From assembly GCA_900467745.1 (NCBI GenBank), contig UBQW01000023.1, forward strand, positions 124,001-188,000: a stretch of 64,000 bases of DNA. The letters are read 5' to 3'. This DNA is from Hyphomicrobiales bacterium (GTDB lineage: Bacteria; Pseudomonadota; Alphaproteobacteria; Rhizobiales; Rhizobiaceae). Made by a program: the position numbers and the translations under genes. The notes under the pieces were generated by a model. That model searched no databases, was not told the DNA's origin, and was given only the letters and a program-made list of their open reading frames with translations. Position 1 is the stretch's first letter, and each line of letters starts with the position of its first letter. This document shows positions 36,297 through 44,490 of this stretch, piece after piece.

Positions 36297-38090
36297 TCAA
36301 ACCAGCGCACGCCCCTTTGCGTCGATGGCGTTGGCGACGGCCTCGTCGGTGGCTTCATCCGGCAAAAGCATCTCGTTATGTGCCTTGCCCGATGGGATCA
36401 TCGGGAAGCAGTTGGCGAGATTGGCGACGCGGCAATCGAAGATGACCGGCTTCTTGACGTCGATCATCTCCTGGATGGTGGCGTCGAGATCAGCAGGCTT
36501 TTCGCAGCGCAGGCCGACGGCGCCATAGGCTTCCGCCAGCTTGACGAAGTCGGGCATCGCCTCGGTGTAGGAGTTCGACAGGCGGTTGCCGTGCAACAGC
36601 TGCTGCCACTGGCGCACCATGCCCATGTACTGGTTGTTCATGATGAAGATCTTGATCGGCGCTTCATACTGAATGGCGGCCGACATTTCCTGGATGCACA
36701 TCTGGATCGACGCATCACCGGCGATGTCGATGACGAGGCTCTCCGGATGCGCGATCTGCACACCCAGCGCTGCCGGCAGGCCGTAGCCCATCGTTCCCAG
36801 ACCACCCGAGGTCATCCAGCGGTTCGGCTTCTCGAAGCCGTAGAACTGCGCCGCCCACATCTGGTGCTGACCGACTTCCGTCGTGATGAAAGTGTCGCGA
36901 TCCTTGGTCAGCGCATAGAGACGCTCCAGCGCATATTGCGGCATGATCACGTCGTTGCTGTGCGTATAGGCAAACGAATTGCGCGCGCGCCAGCGGGTGA
37001 TATCGGCCCACCAATCGGCGATCTGGCTCTTCTCCGGCTTCTTAGGCAGGGCACGCCACAGGCGAACCATGTCTTCCAGGATATTGCCGACGTCGCCACG
37101 GATGGGAACATCGACGCGGACGTTCTTGTTGATCGACGACGGGTCGATATCGATGTGGATCTTCTTCGAGTTCGGAGAGAACGCATTCAGGCGACCGGTA
37201 ATACGGTCGTCGAAACGGGCGCCGATGCAGACCATGACGTCGCAATCATGCATCGCCATGTTCGCCTCATAGGAGCCGTGCATGCCCAGCATCTTCAGCC
37301 AGTTCTTGCCGGATGCCGGATAGGCGCCGAGACCCATCAGCGTCGAGGTGATCGGGAAATCGGTGAGCTCGACCAGCTCGCGCAGCAGCTTGGAAGCCTC
37401 GGGCCCGGAATTGATGACGCCGCCGCCGGAATAGATGATCGGACGACGCGCCTTCGACATCAGTTCGATCGCAGCCTGGATCTGGTTGAGATCGCCCTGA
37501 ACCTTCGGCTGGTAGCTCTTCTGGATCGCGTGCGCTGCCGGCGGCGTGTAGGTGCCGGTGGCGAACTGCACGTCCTTCGGAATATCGACCAGAACGGGCC
37601 CCGGACGGCCCGACTGCGCGATGCGGAAGGCCTCATGAATGATCGCCGCCAGATCGTTGACGTCCTTGACCAGCCAGTTGTGCTTGGTGCAGGGGCGCGT
37701 GATGCCGACGGTGTCGGCTTCCTGGAAGGCGTCGGAGCCGATCAGCGAGGTCGGAACCTGGCCGGAGAGGCAGACGAGCGGGATCGAATCCATCAGCGCG
37801 TCCTGCAGCGGCGTGACCGCATTGGTGGCGCCGGGACCTGACGTGACGAGCATGACGCCGACCTTGCCGGTGGAGCGGGCATAGCCTTCGGCCGCGTGGC
37901 CGGCGCCCTGCTCGTGGCGAACGAGGATGTGCTTGATGTCGTCCTGCTGGAAGATCTCGTCATAGATCGGAAGCACGGCGCCGCCGGGATAGCCGAACAG
38001 GTGTTCGACACCATTGTCCTTGAGCGCGCGGATAACGATTTCCGCGCCTGTCATCCTGTTTTCGTCCGTCTGATTGTCCGTGCCCGTCAT
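36297..38090 (-). CDS. ilvI: Acetolactate synthase large (catalytic) subunit
   Basis: A 597-residue thiamine-diphosphate enzyme. It makes acetolactate or acetohydroxybutyrate from pyruvate, the first common step of branched-chain amino-acid synthesis. Features: the ThDP glutamate in HILVRHEQGAGHAAEGYARSTG, the FAD-domain core, and the C-terminal ThDP motif GDASIQMCIQEMSAAIQY...NNQYMG. Upstream lies a leader peptide and attenuator (38154-38269). Downstream on the same strand are vapB, vapC and ilvH. Confidence 0.97.
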   Translation of the reverse strand: MTGTDNQTDENRMTGAEIVIRALKDNGVEHLFGYPGGAVLPIYDEIFQQDDIKHILVRHEQGAGHAAEGYARSTGKVGVMLVTSGPGATNAVTPLQDALMDSIPLVCLSGQVPTSLIGSDAFQEADTVGITRPCTKHNWLVKDVNDLAAIIHEAFRIAQSGRPGPVLVDIPKDVQFATGTYTPPAAHAIQKSYQPKVQGDLNQIQAAIELMSKARRPIIYSGGGVINSGPEASKLLRELVELTDFPITSTLMGLGAYPASGKNWLKMLGMHGSYEANMAMHDCDVMVCIGARFDDRITGRLNAFSPNSKKIHIDIDPSSINKNVRVDVPIRGDVGNILEDMVRLWRALPKKPEKSQIADWWADITRWRARNSFAYTHSNDVIMPQYALERLYALTKDRDTFITTEVGQHQMWAAQFYGFEKPNRWMTSGGLGTMGYGLPAALGVQIAHPESLVIDIAGDASIQMCIQEMSAAIQYEAPIKIFIMNNQYMGMVRQWQQLLHGNRLSNSYTEAMPDFVKLAEAYGAVGLRCEKPADLDATIQEMIDVKKPVIFDCRVANLANCFPMIPSGKAHNEMLLPDEATDEAVANAIDAKGRALV

Positions 38091-38153
38091 GTTTTTGTTC
38101 CATTTTGACTGCTGGGATTTGAAGGTCTTGGCGGCGAGCCTGAATTTCAGGCA

Positions 38154-38178
38154 TAAAAAAAGGCCCCTTGGGGAGCCT
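38154..38178 (-). terminator. Attenuator terminator upstream of ilvI
   Basis: On the minus strand, AGGCTCCCC-AA-GGGGCCT is followed by seven T. The stem pairs AGG..CCC with GGG..CCT with a small bulge. It lies between the leader peptide and the ilvI start, where a rho-independent stop would block the operon when branched-chain amino acids are plentiful. Confidence 0.75.
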
Positions 38179-38185
38179 GTTGTCT

Positions 38186-38235
38186 AGCGCATGGGTGGCT
38201 ATCGCCGGATGGTTACACCATCCTGCCCATGCGCT
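38186..38235 (-). promoter_or_regulatory. Leader RNA hairpins of the ilv attenuator
   Basis: Two nested perfect stems. The outer AGCGCATGGG/CCCATGCGCT (plus-strand 38186-38195 with 38226-38235) covers leader codons 12-15. The inner GGATGGT/ACCATCC (38207-38213 with 38217-38223) follows. Translation of the leader would disrupt the outer stem, so ribosome position can decide which structure forms. Confidence 0.75.
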
Positions 38236-38269
38236 GTCCCACCACAATAAGAATTGCTGCTATCTTCAT
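38213..38269 (-). CDS. ilvL: ilv operon leader peptide (attenuation control)
   Basis: An 18-residue open frame, MKIAAILIVVGQRMGRMV. Seven of eighteen residues are Ile, Leu or Val (clustered as I-AA-ILIVV). It is placed 120 bases upstream of ilvI and ends in the loop of the first hairpin. A leader rich in the pathway products followed by a terminator is the classical attenuation layout. Low supply of charged Ile/Leu/Val tRNA would stall the ribosome and allow ilvI transcription. The ribosome-binding site is weak. Confidence 0.72.
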   Translation of the reverse strand: MKIAAILIVVGQRMGRMV

Positions 38270-38431
38270 GGCCGGAAGTGATAGACAGAAAATTTCGCAG
38301 CGTCAACGCTTAAAGCAATAAAAAGCCGAGCATGCGCTGTCGGTAATAAACATGGCCGCATAAGCCCTTGCGGCAAAGGGTTTATTAAACGTTCCCTTTT
38401 ATCCTGCCCTGCAATCTCAGGGAGTAGCCCT

Positions 38432-40522
38432 TTGCAGAACAACGACTTGCAGACGTCAGGCAGCGCGGGCGAGCATGACCGCCGCGATGTGCTAGCGCCG
38501 GGAAACCGTTTCCTCGGCCGCGTTGTCGCGTGCAGCGGGTCCCGCGCCACCATCGCAGCCGTCGCCGAAGCAGGCGGCACCGATCTCACCGAACTCTGGT
38601 CCGTCGGCCGCCTGATCTCGATCACCGTCGGCCGCAACCGCGTCGTGGCGCTCGTTTATTCCATGAACACCGGCACGCATGCCTGGGGCGAAGGCGAGGA
38701 CAACTATTTCAAGATCGAGACCGAGCTGCTCGGCGAAGTCCGCGTCGATGAGGACGGCACGGAGCAATTCTCGACCGGCATCTCGCGCTACCCCTATCTC
38801 GGCGCCGTCGCGCACCGCATCCGCTCCGCCGACCTGATGCGCATCTATGACGCCGGCACCGGAACCACTGCCGTCATCGGCAAGCTGACGCAGGACGACA
38901 GCATCGATGCGTCGATCCACGTCCCCTCCATGCTGTCGAAACACTTCGCCATCGTCGGCTCCACCGGCGTCGGCAAATCGACCGCGGTGTCGCTGCTGCT
39001 CCACAAGGCGATCGAGGCCGACCCCAAGCTGCGCGTCCTAATCCTCGATCCCCACAACGAATTCGCCGCCGCTTTCCCCAAGCATTCCGTCGTCGTCGAC
39101 ACCGACACGCTCGATCTGCCCTTCTGGCTGATGCGCCTGGAGGAATTCGCCGAAGTGGTCTTCCGCGGCCGCACGCCGGTGCCGGAAGAGCTCGACATGT
39201 TGCGCGACATCCTGCCGGAAGCCAAGCGCGCCTTCCGCGGCAGCGACAATTCGCTGGTCCGCCGCACCACCGAAAAAAGCTCGATCACCGCCGATACCCC
39301 GGTTCCCTACCGCATGGCCGATCTCCTGGCGCTGATCGACGAACGCATCGGTCGTCTGGAAGGTCGTGGCGAAAAGCCGTTCCTGCGCTCGCTGAAGATG
39401 CGCATCATCGCCGCGATCAACGACCCGCGCTACCACTTCATGTTCTCCAACAACACGATCTCCGACACGATCATGGAGACGGTAGCCGAGATCTTCCGTG
39501 TACCCGGCGACAACAAGCCTATCTGCACCTTCCAGCTCTCCGGCATCCCATCCGAAGTCGTGAATTCCGTGGCGTCGGTGCTGTGCCGCATGGCATTCGA
39601 AATCGCGCTGTGGAGCGATGGCGCCATCCACATGCTCGTCGTCTGCGAAGAAGCGCACCGCTATATTCCGTCGGACCCGACGCTCGGCTTCTTCCCGACG
39701 CGCCAGGCGATCGCCCGCATCGCCAAGGAAGGCCGCAAATACGGCGTCTCGCTCGGCATCATCACGCAGCGCCCGGGCGAACTCGACCAGACCATCCTGT
39801 CGCAGTGCTCGACGCTCTTTGCCATGCGCCTCGCCAACGACCGCGACCAGGAAATCATCCGCTCCGCCATCCCCAATTCCTCGATCTCGACGACAAGCTT
39901 CATCTCCTCGATCGGCAACGGCGAAGCCATTGCCTTCGGCGAGGCGATCAGCGTGCCGATGCGCATGCGCTTTTCCCGCGTCAGCGAAGACCTGCTGCCG
40001 AAGGCCAACGGCGCCACGCCGAAATTCACCGAGGAAGATCCAGATAACGTCGATCTGCGCAAGATCGTCACCCGCATGCGCGCGGTGAGCGGCCCCGACA
40101 TCTCGGCCTTCCAGCAGAGCGTCAAAAACGCGAGCCTTGACCTCGGGGAAGAGGAAGACGCCGACTACGACAAGGTCTTCACGGCGGACGTCTATCCGCC
40201 GATCATCCCGGCCCCGATCCCGATCACCCCGCCGCTCGCCCCGATCGAGCCCTATCGCCGCGACATGCTGCCGACAGCCCCGGTATCGCGCGAACCGCCA
40301 GCACCGCCGAGATCATCACGCGAATCCTTCGGCGTCGCCGCCGACACCTCGATCGACAGCCGCTTGGAAGCACTGAGACGCGAAATGCGCGGTGAACAAA
40401 ATCCGTCCCCACGTCCCGCCGACCCGCAAGCGCAGCCCACAAGCATTCGGCGCGAACCCGGCGTATCGCTGCGCGAAAGCATCCTGAAGAAGCCGCTGAG
40501 CAGCCTCTACGACAAGGATTGA
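38432..40522 (+). CDS. HerA-like ATP-binding protein (DUF87 helicase/translocase type)
   Basis: A 696-residue protein read from a TTG at 38432 with GGGAG upstream. Residues ~25-150 form a HAS-barrel-like region. Walker A FAIVGSTGVGKSTAV sits at 172-186 and LRVLILDPHNEF just after, then Walker B HMLVVCEEAHRYIP, and the sensor and arginine-finger region IITQRPGELDQTILSQCSTLFAMRL. These match the HerA hexameric DNA translocases that partner the nuclease NurA in archaea. No NurA-like gene is adjacent. From residue ~560 the protein is low-complexity, Pro/acidic-rich and likely disordered. It is divergent from the ilv leader. Confidence 0.88.
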   Translation: MQNNDLQTSGSAGEHDRRDVLAPGNRFLGRVVACSGSRATIAAVAEAGGTDLTELWSVGRLISITVGRNRVVALVYSMNTGTHAWGEGEDNYFKIETELLGEVRVDEDGTEQFSTGISRYPYLGAVAHRIRSADLMRIYDAGTGTTAVIGKLTQDDSIDASIHVPSMLSKHFAIVGSTGVGKSTAVSLLLHKAIEADPKLRVLILDPHNEFAAAFPKHSVVVDTDTLDLPFWLMRLEEFAEVVFRGRTPVPEELDMLRDILPEAKRAFRGSDNSLVRRTTEKSSITADTPVPYRMADLLALIDERIGRLEGRGEKPFLRSLKMRIIAAINDPRYHFMFSNNTISDTIMETVAEIFRVPGDNKPICTFQLSGIPSEVVNSVASVLCRMAFEIALWSDGAIHMLVVCEEAHRYIPSDPTLGFFPTRQAIARIAKEGRKYGVSLGIITQRPGELDQTILSQCSTLFAMRLANDRDQEIIRSAIPNSSISTTSFISSIGNGEAIAFGEAISVPMRMRFSRVSEDLLPKANGATPKFTEEDPDNVDLRKIVTRMRAVSGPDISAFQQSVKNASLDLGEEEDADYDKVFTADVYPPIIPAPIPITPPLAPIEPYRRDMLPTAPVSREPPAPPRSSRESFGVAADTSIDSRLEALRREMRGEQNPSPRPADPQAQPTSIRREPGVSLRESILKKPLSSLYDKD

Positions 40523-40526
40523 GGTT

Positions 40527-40784
40527 CTACGCGTTGCCCGATTTGGCTGCAGCCGCAAGCACGCTGAGATGCCGCTCGACCAGCGTCAGAAAGGCAATCG
40601 TCCCGCAGACCAGCGATGCCGCAATGATCCCGCCGATCGCACCGAACAGTGCACCGATGACGAACATTCCCGGCCCGCCCTGAGCCGCCGCTGCGGCACC
40701 GGCGGAAATTGTCGAGCCGGCAAGAATGATGACTGCGAGAATCGCGTTGATCGACGCAAGCGCCTTGAAGAGAAAGTTGTTCAT
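40527..40784 (-). CDS. Small membrane protein, function unknown
   Basis: An 85-residue protein starting MNNFLFKALASINAILAVIILAGSTISAG, with a second hydrophobic helix (MFVIGALFGAIGGIIAASLVCGTIAFLTLVE). I do not recognise a family. The ATG at 40784 has GGGGGA eight bases upstream. It lies convergent to the HerA-like gene. Confidence 0.7.
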   Translation of the reverse strand: MNNFLFKALASINAILAVIILAGSTISAGAAAAAQGGPGMFVIGALFGAIGGIIAASLVCGTIAFLTLVERHLSVLAAAAKSGNA

Positions 40785-40856
40785 GAGGTCCCCCAGTTTG
40801 GTCCTCATGACTGCTTAGATAGCAACCCTGGCGCGAGACTTGCGTCCGTCATTCCA

Positions 40857-41753
40857 TCAAGGTGCAAGCCGCTCCCAGCTCTCATCCATCTGGTTGCGAA
40901 ACCACGTCATCTGCCGCTTGGCATATTGCCGCGTCGCAGCTGCTCCCTTTTCCAGCACATCCTCGCGTGACATCGTACCATCGAGCATGGCCGCGATCTG
41001 CGAAACGCCGATGGCCTTCATCACGGGCATCTCGGGTGCCGGTGACAACGCCAGGAGCGCCCTCACCTCGTCGGCAGCCCCCTCAGCCAGCATAAGCTCG
41101 AAACGCCGGTTGATGCGGTCGTGCAGCACGGCTCGCTCCGGCAGCACCACGATCTTTCGCGCCCTGTCCGGATCGATGACGACAGGGCCGGACCGCCCCT
41201 GCAGCTCGGCAATCGACCGTCCCGTCACCTCCAGCACCTCAAGCGCCCGAACAATCCGCTGACCATCCTGCGGATTGAGCGCCGCCGCCACGTCCGCATC
41301 GCGCGCCGCAAGCTCCGCATGCAGCACCGCGCCGCCTTCCTCGATCAGCCGCGCCCGGAGCCGCGTGCGGATTTCCTCGGGGATCGCGGGCATGTCGGAG
41401 AGGCCACCGGTCAGCGCCTTGAAATAGAGCCCCGTTCCGCCGACGAAGACAGGCAGACGACCATCCGCCCGCAGTTGCGGCAGCAGTGCGGTGACATCGC
41501 GCAGCCAGGCGCCGGTCGAATAGGCGGTCGCCGCAGGCACGTGGCCGTAGAGATAATGCGGCACACCCTCCATATCCTCGTCCGAGGGACGCGCCGTCAG
41601 CACCCGCAGCGTGTCGTAGACCTGCATGCTGTCGGCATTGATCACGACGCCATCGTGACGTTTCGCAAGCTCAACGGCCAGCGCGGACTTGCCGCTGGCC
41701 GTCGGCCCGGTTATCAGGATCGCGTCCATCGCGTTCAGAAGGTTTTCCATCAT
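40857..41753 (-). CDS. miaA: tRNA dimethylallyltransferase
   Basis: About 298 residues. The P-loop AILITGPTASGKSALAVELAKRH, the VINADSMQVYDTLRVLTARPS segment, the PVFVGGTGLYFKALTGGL segment and NPQDGQRIVRALEVLEVTG are all diagnostic. It attaches dimethylallyl to A37 of UNN-reading tRNAs, improving decoding. The start is either ATG 41753 or 41750 (consecutive ATGs). This start overlaps the serB start on the other strand (see the findings). A downstream in-frame ATG at 41729 (MDAILITG) is also possible. Confidence 0.95.
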   Translation of the reverse strand: MMENLLNAMDAILITGPTASGKSALAVELAKRHDGVVINADSMQVYDTLRVLTARPSDEDMEGVPHYLYGHVPAATAYSTGAWLRDVTALLPQLRADGRLPVFVGGTGLYFKALTGGLSDMPAIPEEIRTRLRARLIEEGGAVLHAELAARDADVAAALNPQDGQRIVRALEVLEVTGRSIAELQGRSGPVVIDPDRARKIVVLPERAVLHDRINRRFELMLAEGAADEVRALLALSPAPEMPVMKAIGVSQIAAMLDGTMSREDVLEKGAAATRQYAKRQMTWFRNQMDESWERLAP

Positions 41754-42642
41754 GGCTCTCGTTGCCACGCTTGTTGCCAATCCGTCAAATCCTGTTCTGA
41801 CAGCCGCCATCGCCGAGAAGGCCGCGGACGCCGCCAAGGCATCCGGTCTCTACTGGCTTGCCGACGGAGTAGCCTGCGATATCGCGCTGCGCGATGGCAC
41901 CGACGCAACGGCCGCCCAAGCCGCGATAACAGCAGTCATCGGCAGCACCCCGATCGATCTCGTGATCCAGGATCAGGACTCGCGCCGCAAGAAGCTTTTG
42001 ATCGCCGACATGGATTCGACCATGATCGGCCAGGAATGCATCGACGAACTGGCGGCTGAAGTCGGCCTCAAGGACAAGGTGGCCGCAATCACCGCCCGCG
42101 CCATGAACGGCGAGATCGCCTTCGAGCCCGCTTTGCGCGAACGCGTGGCGCTCTTGAAGGGCCTGCCGATCTCGGTCGTCGACGAGGTGATCGCCAAGCG
42201 CATAACGCTGACGCCTGGCGGCATGGAACTGATCGCGACGATGAAGGCGAAGGGCTATTACACGGCGCTGGTCTCCGGCGGCTTCACCGTCTTCACCAGC
42301 CGCATCGCCGCCACCCTCGGCTTCGACGAAAACCGCGCCAACATCCTGCTCGAGGAAAACGGCCACCTCACCGGCTTCGTCGCCGAACCGATCCTCGGCA
42401 AGCAGGCAAAGGTCGATGCGCTCGAGGATATCTCGAAGAAACTCGGCATCTCCCCTGACGAGGCGATGGCCGTCGGCGACGGCGCCAACGACCTCGGCAT
42501 GCTGCACCTCGCAGGTGCCGGCGTCGCCCTCCACGCCAAACCCGCCGTCGCAGCCGAAGCGAAGATCGAGATCAATCACGCCGACCTCAGTGCGCTTCTC
42601 TACATCCAGGGCTACCGCAAGACGGATTTCGTGACGGCATAA
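41752..42642 (+). CDS. serB: Phosphoserine phosphatase
   Basis: A 296-residue HAD-family hydrolase that makes serine from phosphoserine. After an N-terminal ACT-like region of about 75 residues, the catalytic nucleophile lies in LIADMDSTMIGQECIDELAAEVG (DxDST), TALVSGGFTVFTSRIAATLG supplies the motif II serine, and VGDGANDLGMLHLAG the metal-binding acids. ATG 41752 overlaps the opposed miaA start. A terminator stem follows at 42651-42669. Confidence 0.96.
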   Translation: MALVATLVANPSNPVLTAAIAEKAADAAKASGLYWLADGVACDIALRDGTDATAAQAAITAVIGSTPIDLVIQDQDSRRKKLLIADMDSTMIGQECIDELAAEVGLKDKVAAITARAMNGEIAFEPALRERVALLKGLPISVVDEVIAKRITLTPGGMELIATMKAKGYYTALVSGGFTVFTSRIAATLGFDENRANILLEENGHLTGFVAEPILGKQAKVDALEDISKKLGISPDEAMAVGDGANDLGMLHLAGAGVALHAKPAVAAEAKIEINHADLSALLYIQGYRKTDFVTA

Positions 42643-42650
42643 AACAGAAA

Positions 42651-42674
42651 CCGGACCACTGGGGTCCGGCTTTC
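42651..42674 (+). terminator. Terminator of serB
   Basis: CCGGACC (42651-42657) pairs with GGTCCGG (42663-42669), with CTTTC following. It lies between serB and the convergent degP gene. Confidence 0.75.
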
Positions 42675-42703
42675 AAATATCCATGGATTGGCTAACTGAC
42701 GCC

Positions 42704-44293
42704 CTACTCCATGGGCACCGCGACAAACCGCAGATCGCCGTTCGCCGAGGCGATCATCATCTGCGCGTTGCGTCGGCCTTCCTGCTTCAGCGACTGAACC
42801 TTGGCGACGACTGTATCCGGCGAGCGCATGAATTCCTGCGCCACTTCGACGATCACGTCGCCGGCCTTCAGCCCCTTTTCGGCCGCCAGCGAGCCCGGCT
42901 TGACCTCGGAGACGAGAACACCGTCGACGCTCTCGGCGATGCCGAAGCTCTTGCGATTATCCGCATTGAGCGCCGATAGCGACAGGCCGAGCACATCCTT
43001 CGCATCACCGACCTCGGGCGCCGGCTGCGCGGGCTTGCCCTTGCCGTCAGGCATAGGCTGGGCCTGATCGCCGTCCGGCTGATCCATGTCCTGGTTTTCC
43101 TGCGGATCCGGGTTGATCACGCCGCCGTTGCTGTCAGAGCTGTCCGCCGCCGCCTGATCGCTGTCCTCAAGACGGCCGAGCGTAACCTTGACGGTCTGCT
43201 CCTTGCCATCGCGCAGCACCACGACATCGACAGCCTTGCCGACGGGGCTTTCAGCCACCACGCGCGGCAGGTCGCGCATTTCGTTGACGGCCTTGCCATC
43301 GAATTTCAGGATGACGTCGCCGGCCTTGATCGAGCCGTCGTCGACAGGGCCGCCCTTGATGACACCAGCGACCAGCGCGCCTCTCGCGCTGGAGAGACCC
43401 AGGCTGTCAGCCACGTCGTCGGTGACCGGCTGGATGCGCACGCCGAGCCAGCCGCGACGCGTCTCGCCGAATTCACGCAACTGCTGCACGACGCCGGCCG
43501 CAAGTTCCGACGGTACCGAGAAGCCGATACCGATCGAGCCGCCGCTCGGGGAGATGATCGCCGTGTTGATGCCGATAACCTCACCCTTCATATTGAAGAG
43601 CGGGCCGCCGGAATTGCCCTTGTTGATCGCCGCGTCGGTCTGGATGAAGTTGTCGTACGGGCCGGCATTGATGTTGCGCCCGCGTCCCGAGATGATGCCG
43701 ACGGTGACCGAACCGCCGAAGCCGAACGGGTTGCCGATCGCCATCACCCAGTCGCCAATGCGCATGCCGCTGGAATCGCCGAACTTGACGAACTTGAGCG
43801 GCGCCTTCGGCTCGACCTTCAGCACCGAGAGGTCGGTCTTCGTGTCCGTGCCGATCAGCTTCGCCTTGAGCTTGCTGCCGTCGGCGAAGTTCACCTCGAT
43901 ATCGTCGGCGCCTTCGATGACGTGATTGTTGGTGACGATGAAGCCCTGCGGATCGATGACGAAGCCGGAGCCGAGCGAGCTGACATTGTGATTGCTCCCC
44001 GGCTTGCCCTTCTGCTTGTTGAAGAAGTCGTTGAAGAACTCCTGGAAAGGCGATCCATCGGGCGCGCGCGGTGCAGGACCGGCACCCTCGTCGTCCTTGA
44101 CGTTCTGCGATGTCGAGATGTTCACGACCGCGTCGAGCAGTCCTTCGGCAAGATCGGCAACCGACGCCGGACCATTGGTCGGCGGCGTGGTCTGTGCATG
44201 AACAACCCCGGCAAAGCCGACATTAGCCAGCATTGCTGCCCCAGCCAGAAGCGCGAGCGATCGTCTGAAGGTCGGGCGGATCGTGGGGGCCAT
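42704..44293 (-). CDS. degP: Do-like periplasmic serine protease
   Basis: A 529-residue DegP/HtrA protease. A signal peptide (SLALLAGAAMLANVGFAGVVHAQ) is followed by the trypsin-like domain with His (FIVTNNHVIEGADD), Asp (KTDLSVLKV) and Ser (INKGNSGGPLFN). Two PDZ domains follow. A Gln/Asp-rich linker lies between PDZ1 and PDZ2. It degrades or refolds misfolded periplasmic proteins. The start at 44293 was chosen over the adjacent TTG at 44296. It is downstream of hflC, with 195 bases and a terminator between. Confidence 0.96.
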   Translation of the reverse strand: MAPTIRPTFRRSLALLAGAAMLANVGFAGVVHAQTTPPTNGPASVADLAEGLLDAVVNISTSQNVKDDEGAGPAPRAPDGSPFQEFFNDFFNKQKGKPGSNHNVSSLGSGFVIDPQGFIVTNNHVIEGADDIEVNFADGSKLKAKLIGTDTKTDLSVLKVEPKAPLKFVKFGDSSGMRIGDWVMAIGNPFGFGGSVTVGIISGRGRNINAGPYDNFIQTDAAINKGNSGGPLFNMKGEVIGINTAIISPSGGSIGIGFSVPSELAAGVVQQLREFGETRRGWLGVRIQPVTDDVADSLGLSSARGALVAGVIKGGPVDDGSIKAGDVILKFDGKAVNEMRDLPRVVAESPVGKAVDVVVLRDGKEQTVKVTLGRLEDSDQAAADSSDSNGGVINPDPQENQDMDQPDGDQAQPMPDGKGKPAQPAPEVGDAKDVLGLSLSALNADNRKSFGIAESVDGVLVSEVKPGSLAAEKGLKAGDVIVEVAQEFMRSPDTVVAKVQSLKQEGRRNAQMMIASANGDLRFVAVPME

Positions 44294-44444
44294 CAAGCAT
44301 CCTCATGTGTGTCAAAAACGCACTCTGATCATGAGCATAAGGCGTAATGATGGAGGGTGAAATCACCTTTTCGCGAAATCCCGTGCAATCTGCGTGGGCC
44401 GCCCGTGAAGCCCCGGAGCGATGGTGAAATCCCCATAAAATAAA

Positions 44445-44467
44445 GGGGCCGGCAAGATGCCGGCCCC
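44445..44467 (-). terminator. Terminator of the hflKC operon
   Basis: On the minus strand, GGGGCCGGC pairs with GCCGGCCCC around a five-base loop, followed by TTTATTTTA. It separates hflC from degP. Confidence 0.85.
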
Positions 44468-44490
44468 GATGAAGATTCAGATGATGGCGA

